Below are positions 1-5,444 of a stretch of 8,478 nt of DNA, in pieces. This DNA is from CAZZBK01 sp964652155 (GTDB taxonomy: Bacteria; Planctomycetota; Planctomycetia; Pirellulales; PNKZ01). The stretch spans positions 1-8,478 of the forward strand of contig CAZZBK010000194.1 of the NCBI GenBank assembly GCA_964652155.1, written 5' to 3'. The notes below the pieces were generated by a model, which saw nothing but the letters and a program-made list of their open reading frames with translations, had not been told where the DNA came from and ran no database searches. How positions within the stretch are numbered: the first letter of the stretch is position 1; every line of letters begins with the position of its first letter. A program made the position numbers and the translations under genes.

Positions 1-2
1 GG

Positions 3-371
3 CTACGCCAGCAGTCGATGGACCCAACGGCGCGTGGCGCGTGGAAAGGCGACGACCCAGCGACGCGATGCGGGTGCGGCGAGCAGGTCTTGCAACAGCC
101 GCAAATAGGTTAATTGTTCGGCGCGGTCCTGCTGCAGTGGTAACGATTCGTGCCAGAGCACAATCGTACCGATCGACGGGGGCAACCCGTCAAGGTCGCG
201 CAGGCATTCATCGAGCGCGTCCCAGTTGTGGCCAAAATAACTCGGCAACGATAACCCCCGCGCTAACTCGGCCAGCAGCGCCTGCTTGTTTGACACATGC
301 TTGCCGATGCGCACGACGAGCGTGCTCGCGTCCGATCGCGGTGGCGTGTCACTAAAGCGAAAGTCGGACAT
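3..371 (-). CDS. Barstar family ribonuclease inhibitor
   Basis: A 122-residue protein with no signal peptide, so probably cytosolic. Residues 43-60 carry the barstar signature: L-P-x-Y-F-G-x-N-W-D-A-L-x-E-C-L-x-D-L. By alignment from memory, barstar Asp35, which plugs the barnase active site, corresponds to Asp51. Barstar Asp39 corresponds to Glu55, a conservative change common in the family. The hydrophobic strand RRWVVAF (103-109) matches the C-terminal core strand. Barstars bind and block barnase-type RNases, keeping the cell safe from its own enzyme. This gene lies 63 bp downstream of a barnase-like RNase on the same strand, so the two are very likely cotranscribed. The start is the only good ATG; a weak purine stretch (GAGAA) lies upstream. 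Family assignment is firm; inhibition of the neighbouring enzyme is inferred from the pairing. Confidence 0.88.
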   Translation of the reverse strand: MSDFRFSDTPPRSDASTLVVRIGKHVSNKQALLAELARGLSLPSYFGHNWDALDECLRDLDGLPPSIGTIVLWHESLPLQQDRAEQLTYLRLLQDLLAAPASRRWVVAFPRATRRWVHRLLA

Positions 372-434
372 GCGTCGTTCTCAAGTCAATGTCGCTGCGG
401 ATGCGTGCCGCTCGCCTGCAAATAACCCATCAGA

Positions 435-1007
435 TTACGGACGAATCTTGCGGAACGATACGTAGTGGTCGTGCGTGTACCAAGCTGCGCCCGACTCGCC
501 CGTGACGATGCGCTGCGGTCCTGGCCCGCGCTCGTTGGGCGTGGGATGCACCCATTCGTGATAATAGCCTGTCGGCTCGCTGGGCAATCGCCGCTCGCGA
601 TTGTTGAACACGCTGCCATCGTGGGCGAATCGGCTCAGCCGCTCCCCCCGGCCAATCCGCTCCAAGGTCGGCCGCAGATCGACGGGGCCCGTGTATATGA
701 CCTCGCCGTCCGGATTGCGGAGCGTCACCGAGGCGATCACGGCAGGATCGTCGCCGGAGGGCTTATTGAGCGATGTTGTCCCACTTGAGCCGAGACGCGA
801 TGACGCCGCGAGTGTGTCGGCCCGCGCGGCCTCGACGGTCTCGCTCGGGGGTGCGTGGGGGGCGGGTGGAAATTCTCCCCGTTGCCATTGCAGGTAACCG
901 CTGATGACGACGATCGCCAAAATCAGCAACAATCGAAACGGGAGCGGCAGAAACTGCCCAATCGTCCACAGCGATCCTAACAGCGAATCGCCCCGTTGCT
1001 TGGCCAT
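435..1007 (-). CDS. Barnase-like guanyl-specific ribonuclease (N1/T1 family) with N-terminal membrane segment
   Basis: A 190-residue protein. Residues 22-39 form one hydrophobic helix, either a signal anchor or a signal peptide. Residues 44-88 are a Pro/Ala/Ser-rich linker. The catalytic part (about 98-190) aligns with the end of barnase: S-V-F-N-N-R-E-x-x-L-P (132-142), Y-Y-H-E (148-151), R160...R166 and T-H-D-H-Y-x-S-F-x-K-I-R (178-189). By alignment the active-site set is Glu151 (barnase Glu73), Arg160 and Arg166 (Arg83, Arg87) and His181 (His102), so all catalytic residues are present. These enzymes cleave RNA 3' of guanosine. The loop between the two arginines is two residues longer than in barnase. 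The start is supported by AGGAG eight bases upstream. The barstar gene follows directly. Whether the mature enzyme stays tethered or is released cannot be decided from the sequence. Confidence 0.9.
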   Translation of the reverse strand: MAKQRGDSLLGSLWTIGQFLPLPFRLLLILAIVVISGYLQWQRGEFPPAPHAPPSETVEAARADTLAASSRLGSSGTTSLNKPSGDDPAVIASVTLRNPDGEVIYTGPVDLRPTLERIGRGERLSRFAHDGSVFNNRERRLPSEPTGYYHEWVHPTPNERGPGPQRIVTGESGAAWYTHDHYVSFRKIRP

Positions 1008-1015
1008 GATCGAGG

Positions 1016-1020
1016 CTCCT
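1016..1020 (-). promoter_or_regulatory. Ribosome binding site of the ribonuclease gene
   Basis: AGGAG on the minus strand, eight bases before the ATG ending at 1007. It is one of the clearest Shine-Dalgarno sequences in the window and fixes the start in front of the membrane segment. Confidence 0.65.
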
Positions 1021-1097
1021 GACGAGAGAGTAACGTAGATCGGGTGCGGCGACCGAAAATCGACATCGCGCCGCCGCCCTTGGATACGCGATGGGGT

Positions 1098-1919
1098 TCA
1101 GTCACGCAACTGCAGGGCTTGCATCAGTTGGTCGGTGGCTTGATACGCTTCGGTGACCCATTCGACGATTCGCTCCGGCTCGGGACTGTATTCCAACTCG
1201 ATGCTCATCACGCCATCGATCTCCAGGGCCTTGATCTCGCGCAAGTAAGGCTCGAACGGCACCACGCCCCGGCCGGGCGGCAAATCGCCGTGCCGCCGAC
1301 CGTCGCAGTCGGAAATATGCACGTGACTGGCTCGACCCCGCAGGCGACGCAACTCTTCCGGGGCGACCTTCGAGAGCAGCAGATGCGAAACGTCGATGTT
1401 CGCTTGCACGTTGGGCATGGCGACATCGTCGAGAAACCGCACCATCGTGTCGATGTTGTTCAAAAGCGACAACGGGAACGGTTCGAGTTCCAAGACAATC
1501 TCCAGATCGAGTTGTGCCGCATGCTCGCCAAGTCGACGGACGCTTTCGACCCCCCAGCGCCATTGCTCGGCGGGCGGAATCACTTCGCAATTCCAAATAT
1601 ATTCGCCGATCACGAGCAACACGTTGCGGGCGCGATATTCGTAGGCCAGGTCCAAATAGGCCCGCGTTCTTTGCTCATGGAACCGCCGCACGCTGGGGTT
1701 CAGGTCGATCAAGCCCACCGCGACACACGGGAGCGAGACGATCGGCAATCCTAGGCGGTCGCATTCGCGCACAATCTCGCAGCGTTCGCGGGCGCTCATG
1801 TCGAGCGGATCGCAAAAGATGTCGATCGTATCGAAGCCGATTTCGCGTGTCTTGCGCAGGCCGAACACCGTCGGTTCGTTGGCCTGCACCCAAGCCGAGT
1901 TGATAAGTCCGAGCTTCAT
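1098..1919 (-). CDS. Sugar phosphate isomerase/epimerase (xylose isomerase-like TIM barrel)
   Basis: A 273-residue cytosolic protein of the AP endonuclease 2 / xylose isomerase-like TIM-barrel superfamily. It starts MKLGLIN, a typical first strand. The metal and catalytic ligands of the family are visible: Glu146 in L-E-L-E-P-F, Asp176 and His179 in N-I-D-V-S-H-L, His201 in H-V-H-I-S-D-x-D-G, Arg217 in a P-G-R-G loop, and Glu241 in S-I-E-L-E-Y. By analogy with tagatose/psicose 3-epimerases and inosose or hydroxypyruvate isomerases, it would use a divalent metal to move a proton on a keto sugar or polyol. The substrate cannot be read from sequence. Planctomycetes carry many paralogues of this fold. 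Length is normal for a full-length member. No convincing Shine-Dalgarno precedes the ATG. The neighbours do not suggest a sugar pathway. Confidence 0.88.
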   Translation of the reverse strand: MKLGLINSAWVQANEPTVFGLRKTREIGFDTIDIFCDPLDMSARERCEIVRECDRLGLPIVSLPCVAVGLIDLNPSVRRFHEQRTRAYLDLAYEYRARNVLLVIGEYIWNCEVIPPAEQWRWGVESVRRLGEHAAQLDLEIVLELEPFPLSLLNNIDTMVRFLDDVAMPNVQANIDVSHLLLSKVAPEELRRLRGRASHVHISDCDGRRHGDLPPGRGVVPFEPYLREIKALEIDGVMSIELEYSPEPERIVEWVTEAYQATDQLMQALQLRD

Positions 1920-1990
1920 GGCGAGTAAGCGCTGGTTGACAAGAGGTTCAGGCAGGGCGACCGACGACGACTCGACCCGTTCGCGTCAAT

Positions 1991-1996
1991 ATAATA
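1991..1996 (-). promoter_or_regulatory. Possible -10 element for the isomerase gene
   Basis: TATTAT on the minus strand, inside a short AT-rich island (1987-1998) of a GC-rich intergenic stretch, about 70 bases before the isomerase start. No acceptable -35 box lies 16-18 bases upstream. The plus strand reads TATAAT at 1990-1995, so the direction is uncertain. Confidence 0.2.
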
Positions 1997-2056
1997 CACT
2001 GCTCGCCGATGGCGTAGTCGCTCGTGGAGTTTCGTCGGGCCATCAGGGGGCTCAGT

Positions 2057-2668
2057 TTATCGAGCAACGGGGAGCCACTGCACGGCGTCGGCTATCACGT
2101 ACTTGCCGTCGGTGCCGTCGCTCGAGATGCGAACCCAAGCTGACTTGCCCGCGCGAAAACGAAACGTCCCCAGGCTGCGAAAGAGTCGACCGTGCTCGGG
2201 CACATCCTGCTGATTGATCCGCACGGACGTATCGCCATCGGCATGATGAATGGTCACCGGCGTGTTGGTGGCCCGGCGAATGTTGTAACAGTGCGCAAGT
2301 CGCACCTCGTACAGGCCGTCGCGAGGCAACTCGGGCGTGAATGTCACCGACTTTAGGCCCTTGCCATCCTTCTGATCGTGCAAGTAACCCAAGCCGACGT
2401 ACGGGGGCGTGTGGGTCGAGTATTGCCAAGTCCCCACCAGGGTCGCGGCGGTCTCGTCGACCACGATCCCCGCGAGCTGCCCGGGGTCGGCGACGATGAA
2501 CGGCACGAGTTCGGGTTTGTCGACCTCGCCGCTCTTGTGAGTGTTGGCGACGGCGGCCGGGTGCGGCACGAGTTTCGCGCCCCTTGGCGCTGCCGGCAAC
2601 GCCACAACGAGCGCGAGCCAGATGAGTGTCCAGCCGCACCGAAAGCATCGCAACCATTGAGGGGGCAT
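2057..2668 (-). CDS. Secreted stand-alone golvesin/Xly-like domain protein
   Basis: A 203-residue protein. Residues 11-28 are a hydrophobic export signal (Cys-Gly-Trp...Ala-Ala-Pro), followed by an unstructured stretch to about 50. Residues 65-200 match the golvesin / xanthan lyase CBD-like domain: G-I-V-V-D-E-T-A-A-T-L-V-G-T-W (67-81), P-P-Y-V-G-x-G-Y-L-H-D (88-98), L-P-x-x-G-L-Y-E-V-R-L (114-124), R-R-A-T-N-T-P-V-T-I-H-H-A-D-G (131-145), and G-T-D-G-K-Y-V-I-A-D-A-V-Q (185-197). In planctomycetes this domain usually forms the C-terminus of large FAD-dependent oxidoreductases or sulfatase-like proteins and is thought to bind carbohydrate. Here it is alone with its own export signal and no catalytic part. 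It is probably periplasmic or extracellular. AGGA lies ten bases before the ATG. The domain call is from memory of the family consensus. Confidence 0.78.
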   Translation of the reverse strand: MPPQWLRCFRCGWTLIWLALVVALPAAPRGAKLVPHPAAVANTHKSGEVDKPELVPFIVADPGQLAGIVVDETAATLVGTWQYSTHTPPYVGLGYLHDQKDGKGLKSVTFTPELPRDGLYEVRLAHCYNIRRATNTPVTIHHADGDTSVRINQQDVPEHGRLFRSLGTFRFRAGKSAWVRISSDGTDGKYVIADAVQWLPVAR

Positions 2669-2729
2669 GATTCAAATGTCCTGTTGAGGAGGAGGACCGC
2701 GACTTGCTCACACTTGCAACACAATTCAC

Positions 2730-2750
2730 TCATGCAATTGACTTGCATGA
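2730..2750. promoter_or_regulatory. Operator-like inverted repeat over the -35 box
   Basis: Perfect 8-bp inverted repeat TCATGCAA-N5-TTGCATGA, with TTGAC as the spacer. The spacer and first arm base form the -35 hexamer of the promoter that reads towards the His-rich lipoprotein gene. The half-site core ACTTGC recurs as direct copies at 2702-2707 and 2712-2717. This geometry fits a homodimeric regulator that competes with RNA polymerase. It lies in a divergent intergenic region, so it could control both neighbours. The regulator is unknown. Confidence 0.45.
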
Positions 2751-2766
2751 CGGCGCGAACTAAAAT
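2738..2766 (+). promoter_or_regulatory. Sigma70-type promoter of the His-rich lipoprotein gene
   Basis: TTGACT (2738-2743) and TAAAAT (2761-2766) are separated by exactly 17 bases. Each hexamer matches the housekeeping consensus at five of six positions. Transcription would begin near 2773, giving a 5' UTR of about 110 bases that contains the 2777-2839 palindrome. It is the best promoter match seen in the window. Confidence 0.6.
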
Positions 2767-2776
2767 CCACGGCTTC

Positions 2777-2839
2777 AGTGCCGATCCTAAAATGCGACGG
2801 GGACTGTCCCCCGCGCATTTCGGTTTTAGGATAGGCGTT
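2777..2839. repeat. Long imperfect palindrome centred on GGGGACTGTCCCC, REP-like or structured leader
   Basis: The centre GGGGAC-T-GTCCCC (2799-2811) is a perfect 6-bp inverted repeat. AAATGCG (2790-2796) pairs with CGCATTT (2814-2820). ATCCTAAAA (2784-2792) pairs with TTTTAGGAT (2824-2832), and the arms go on outwards with mismatches and G-U pairs to 2777/2839. The AAA of the left arm is shared by two pairings, so only one can form at once. No U tract follows, so it is not an intrinsic terminator. Palindromes with this type of GGGGAC/GTCCCC core occur as dispersed REP-like elements in some bacteria. No second copy is seen in this window. Confidence 0.5.
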
Positions 2840-2881
2840 AAGTCACCATCATACACTCTGGCCTGCGTGGGGAAATTGCTC

Positions 2882-3340
2882 ATGGACTCGATCGTTCGCG
2901 TGGCGTGCATCCTCGGCCTGTCGTGGGGATTGATCGTTCAGCTCGGGTGCGGGTCGGCCCAGCCGCCAGCTCCCGCCAAGCACGACCATGCCCACGATCA
3001 TGCCAAGCACGATCACGAAGAGACGTTGGCCGGCGAGGTCAAGCACCTGCAAGAACTCAACGCCAAGCTCCGCGACGCCTTTGCCAAGAAAGACCTGAAA
3101 ACGGCCGACGAACTCGTCCACGAGGTGGGCGAAGTGCTCGACGAGGTTCATGAGTTTGCCGAGAAGGAAAAGCTCGCAGGAGCCGCCTTGCTCAACGTGA
3201 AGGGGCTCGCCAGCACGCTGCAAGGGCACTTCAAGGAACTCGACAAGCAGTTCCACGGCGAGAAGGGAGCTTCGTACGAAGAGCTGGCCAAGAAAATCGA
3301 CGAGGCCGTCACCAAGCTCGCCGAGGCGGTTAAGAAATAA
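2882..3340 (+). CDS. Small His-rich helical lipoprotein, unknown function
   Basis: A 152-residue protein. Residues 4-22 are hydrophobic and end in V-Q-L-G-C, so Cys23 is a plausible lipidation site, although Gln at -3 is not canonical. A histidine/aspartate run follows (His34, 36, 38, 40, 43 and 45 in K-H-D-H-A-H-D-H pattern), a likely metal-binding or metal-buffering segment. Residues 47-152 are charged and alanine/lysine/glutamate-rich with heptad-like spacing, probably three or four amphipathic helices. One turn is H-G-E-K-G-A-S-Y-E-E-L-A. It resembles a short uncharacterised planctomycete lipoprotein family, but no function is known to me. The start is chosen because the signal sequence begins here and GGGGA lies seven bases upstream. 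An open frame continues much further upstream but runs antisense through the golvesin-like gene. The gene has its own promoter at 2738-2766. Confidence 0.82.
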   Translation: MDSIVRVACILGLSWGLIVQLGCGSAQPPAPAKHDHAHDHAKHDHEETLAGEVKHLQELNAKLRDAFAKKDLKTADELVHEVGEVLDEVHEFAEKEKLAGAALLNVKGLASTLQGHFKELDKQFHGEKGASYEELAKKIDEAVTKLAEAVKK

Positions 3341-3379
3341 TCTCTTTCCGCACGCTCTGCCGATCAGGCATACTCTCCC

Positions 3380-5086
3380 TCAACGGATAATTGAGCGGCG
3401 GCGCGTCACATAATCCCAGACCACATAGCGGTCGAGGTCACGACCGGCCGTGAAAAACACGCGCCCCTGGGTCGATTCGGCCAACCGATACGCGAACCGC
3501 ACGTCCTCTTGGGTCTGCGACCAACTGGGCAGCAGAAAGATATTGATCGTGATCTGCTCGCGCTGGCAGGCGAGCCCTTCGCGGAGCGTCGCCTCTTCCG
3601 TGCGCCGCTGCGGTGGATAGAGCAGGTACAGTTGTTCCTGCTCGAAATGCGCCGTGGGCAAGCCGTCGGTGATCAGAATGACCTGCCGGTTCGGCGTGTC
3701 TTGCGTGGCGAGCGTGCGCCGCGCAAGCTGCAAGCCATGCTGCAAATTGGTGAAGTGCGGCGGCACGAGCGACTCGCTCATGTGCGGCTTGCTCATGTCG
3801 TAACGCCGCGCCACCACCGGATCAAAAATCGTCACCGGCTTCGGAAGCAGCGACGCGACGTCCCCCGGAGCGACCGCCTTCGCCACCGAATACACCTCGA
3901 AAAATCGCAACAGATCGCCCGGATACTCGCGTCGAATCAGGCCGTCGAGCGCCAGCGCCATCCGTTTCACGTTCACGTAAAGGGCGTCGTAGCGCATCGA
4001 GCCGCTCATGTCCATGAGCACGACGCTGGCGCACTTGGGGGTGTTGCGTGTCCGTTGGATCTCGATGTCTTCGCTCTTGAGTTCCAGCGGCAGTCGAGCC
4101 TCGCCGCTGCGAATCCAGGCGTTGACAAACGAGGCGGGGATGTCCATTTGACTGACTGAGTCGCCAAACTCGTAGGGCTTGGTCACGCTTAGTTCGACGG
4201 ACCCGTCCCCCTCGATCGCCCCGCGATGTCGCCCGGTGCGCGACGGCAGCAAGTCGCTGAATATCCGCTCGAGCAATTTGTTTTGAAACAAGCGATAGGC
4301 CTTGGGGGTCATCTGGAACGCGCCGCGCTCGCGCTCGAGTCCTTGCTGCTCGGCCAGCTCGCGCAGCCGCTGCTGAATTTCTTGCTGCACGCGCTCGAGT
4401 TGATCGAGGTCGGCTTGCTCGGCGAAGTCGGCAAGTTGATCGATGTCGATGATCGCCAATTGGGCCGTCTGGGCGGCCTCATCGAGCTGCTTGAGGAGGC
4501 GGTCGATCTCGGTGAGTTCCTCGAACACTTCGTGCGCGCGCGCGATCGAGAGCGGCTCGCGGCCGGTGAATGTGTACTGGGCGGCGAGTTGCTCGATGAG
4601 GTACTTGTCGCTCAGTCGCTGCACGACCCCCAGCAATCGCTGGGCAAAGCCCGACTGTTCGCCGCCGGCGCGATACCAGAGCCGTTCCAGCTCGCGGATT
4701 TGTTCGTCGCGCACGGCGCGCTCGTAGGCGTCGCGATGCGCGCGCGGTGGCGTGAGCCGCTCGGCCGACTGTCGAAAGGCGTGCGCCGCCGCCGCGCGAA
4801 CCTGCTCGGTCTCGTATTGTTCGAGAATTTTTTGTTTTCGTTCCAGCAACCGTCGCCGCAACGACTCAAGGGTCGGACCGAGCGACGCAAATTGACTGGG
4901 GTCGAGATGCACTGCCCGAGCGAGTTCCTCATCGGTGAGCTCGCGCAGGTTGCCGAACGCCAGCAGGTGCTCGAACGCGCCGCTCAATACGTCGGGCGGA
5001 GGCTGTGTCGGCGGCGGGAGATTTTGCGGGTCGTACTTTTGGTACGTGTGGATAATCCCGCCGAAAGAGGTCTGCTCGTGACTCAT
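3380..5086 (-). CDS. VWA domain protein with complete MIDAS, cytosolic
   Basis: A 568-residue protein without signal peptide or membrane helix. Residues 1-32 are proline-rich. Residues 48-250 are strongly helical and charged, with likely coiled coil around 185-250. The C-terminal von Willebrand A domain (about 352-555) has all MIDAS elements: D-M-S-G-S at 359-363, Thr446 in H-F-T-N-L, and Asp474 in I-T-D-G. It should therefore bind Mg2+. Cytosolic VWA proteins of this layout (CoxE/ChlD/YehP-like) normally work with a MoxR- or ChlI-type AAA+ ATPase encoded next door, as chaperone-like complexes that mature or insert cofactors into client proteins. No such ATPase is in this window. The gene converges with the lipoprotein gene across a 39-bp gap that has no good terminator. 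The ATG has no clear Shine-Dalgarno. Confidence 0.88.
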   Translation of the reverse strand: MSHEQTSFGGIIHTYQKYDPQNLPPPTQPPPDVLSGAFEHLLAFGNLRELTDEELARAVHLDPSQFASLGPTLESLRRRLLERKQKILEQYETEQVRAAAAHAFRQSAERLTPPRAHRDAYERAVRDEQIRELERLWYRAGGEQSGFAQRLLGVVQRLSDKYLIEQLAAQYTFTGREPLSIARAHEVFEELTEIDRLLKQLDEAAQTAQLAIIDIDQLADFAEQADLDQLERVQQEIQQRLRELAEQQGLERERGAFQMTPKAYRLFQNKLLERIFSDLLPSRTGRHRGAIEGDGSVELSVTKPYEFGDSVSQMDIPASFVNAWIRSGEARLPLELKSEDIEIQRTRNTPKCASVVLMDMSGSMRYDALYVNVKRMALALDGLIRREYPGDLLRFFEVYSVAKAVAPGDVASLLPKPVTIFDPVVARRYDMSKPHMSESLVPPHFTNLQHGLQLARRTLATQDTPNRQVILITDGLPTAHFEQEQLYLLYPPQRRTEEATLREGLACQREQITINIFLLPSWSQTQEDVRFAYRLAESTQGRVFFTAGRDLDRYVVWDYVTRRRSIIR

Positions 5087-5239
5087 GCGGATCGTGAGAG
5101 TGGCTCGGTGAGGCGGCGTGACTGGGGTGTCTCATCATACGCGCAGCGGCCGTTGGCGGCGAATGATGCCTGCTCGCCCCATGTCGCCGCAACGCATGTG
5201 GCCGCCGAGCAACATGTGGCGTTTAGGAACTGCGGCAAA

Positions 5240-5253
5240 ACACTGCTCAGTGT
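5240..5253. promoter_or_regulatory. Interrupted palindrome ACACTG-CT-CAGTGT
   Basis: Perfect 6-bp arms with a 2-base spacer, about 25 bases before the -35 of the weak prepilin promoter. The position suits a regulator-binding site. No regulator gene is nearby and a 6-bp repeat can arise by chance. Confidence 0.25.
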
Positions 5254-5277
5254 GGCTGCTTAAATAACCGTAACCCG

Positions 5278-5305
5278 TTTACTGCATGGATCTTGTGAAT
5301 AAATT
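5278..5305 (+). promoter_or_regulatory. Candidate promoter of the prepilin gene
   Basis: TTTACT (5278-5283) and TAAATT (5300-5305) with a 16-base spacer. Each matches four of six consensus positions. It lies in the only AT-rich island of the region, and the predicted start (about 5311-5313) coincides with the first base of the nested stem at 5312. That agreement is the main reason for listing it. Confidence 0.3.
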
Positions 5306-5311
5306 AATCGG

Positions 5312-5387
5312 GCCCAAGCGGTGTTGTGCCGAGCCCTTTGGCACGGCCGCTGCTTTAAGTGCTGGGCATCACCCGGCAACGATTGCC
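5312..5387 (+). ncRNA. Structured 5' leader of the prepilin gene
   Basis: Nested pairings: GCCCA 5312-5316 with TGGGC 5363-5367, AGCGG 5317-5321 with CCGCT 5347-5351, and GTGCC 5326-5330 with GGCAC 5340-5344. A separate hairpin follows, GGCAA 5375-5379 with TTGCC 5383-5387 and loop CGA. The GGG at 5364-5366 could instead pair with CCC at 5372-5374, opening the outer stem. It does not match the c-di-GMP-I (GEMM) core or another riboswitch I can recognise. It could be a cis-regulatory leader or a stabilising 5' structure. No covariation could be tested. Confidence 0.3.
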
Positions 5388-5430
5388 ACCTATCGTCACT
5401 CACTTTCGTCAGCGAATTTCACCCCCTGTT

Positions 5431-5436
5431 GAGGAG
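5431..5436 (+). promoter_or_regulatory. Ribosome binding site of the prepilin gene
   Basis: GAGGAG with an eight-base spacer to the ATG at 5445. It decides for this start over the in-frame ATG six codons later. Confidence 0.65.
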
Positions 5437-5444
5437 TTTCGACC

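Larger units (their letters stand above)
5087..5444. other. Divergent intergenic region, 358 bp, regulatory elements only
   Basis: This stretch separates the VWA gene (minus) from the prepilin gene (plus). No credible ORF or tRNA is seen. It holds, in order, three CATGT-S-GC motifs (5180-5221), a 14-bp interrupted palindrome (5240-5253), an AT-rich island with a weak plus-strand promoter (5278-5305), a foldable leader (5312-5387) and the prepilin ribosome binding site. Confidence 0.6.

Noticed and set aside
1044..1754. 236-codon plus-strand frame opposite the isomerase
   Set aside because: No recognisable domain; the minus-strand product has all TIM-barrel metal ligands.
1936..1941. TTGACA on the plus strand between the isomerase and golvesin-like genes
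   Set aside because: No -10 box 15-19 bases downstream, and no plus-strand gene follows.
2378..2881. 168-codon N-terminal extension of the His-rich lipoprotein
   Set aside because: It runs antisense through the golvesin-like gene and across the promoter and palindrome. The signal sequence and ribosome binding site fit the ATG at 2882.
3341..3379. Possible terminator between the convergent lipoprotein and VWA genes
   Set aside because: Only TGCC-N5-GGCA, a 4-bp stem, with no U tract on either strand.
4226..5263. 345-codon plus-strand frame opposite the VWA gene
   Set aside because: Leu/Glu/Arg-rich shadow of the coiled-coil region; the minus-strand frame carries the full MIDAS motif.
5312..5387. 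Known riboswitch class (c-di-GMP-I, SAM, cobalamin) upstream of the prepilin
   Set aside because: None of the conserved core sequences I know are present; only generic stems are seen, so it is reported as an unassigned leader.
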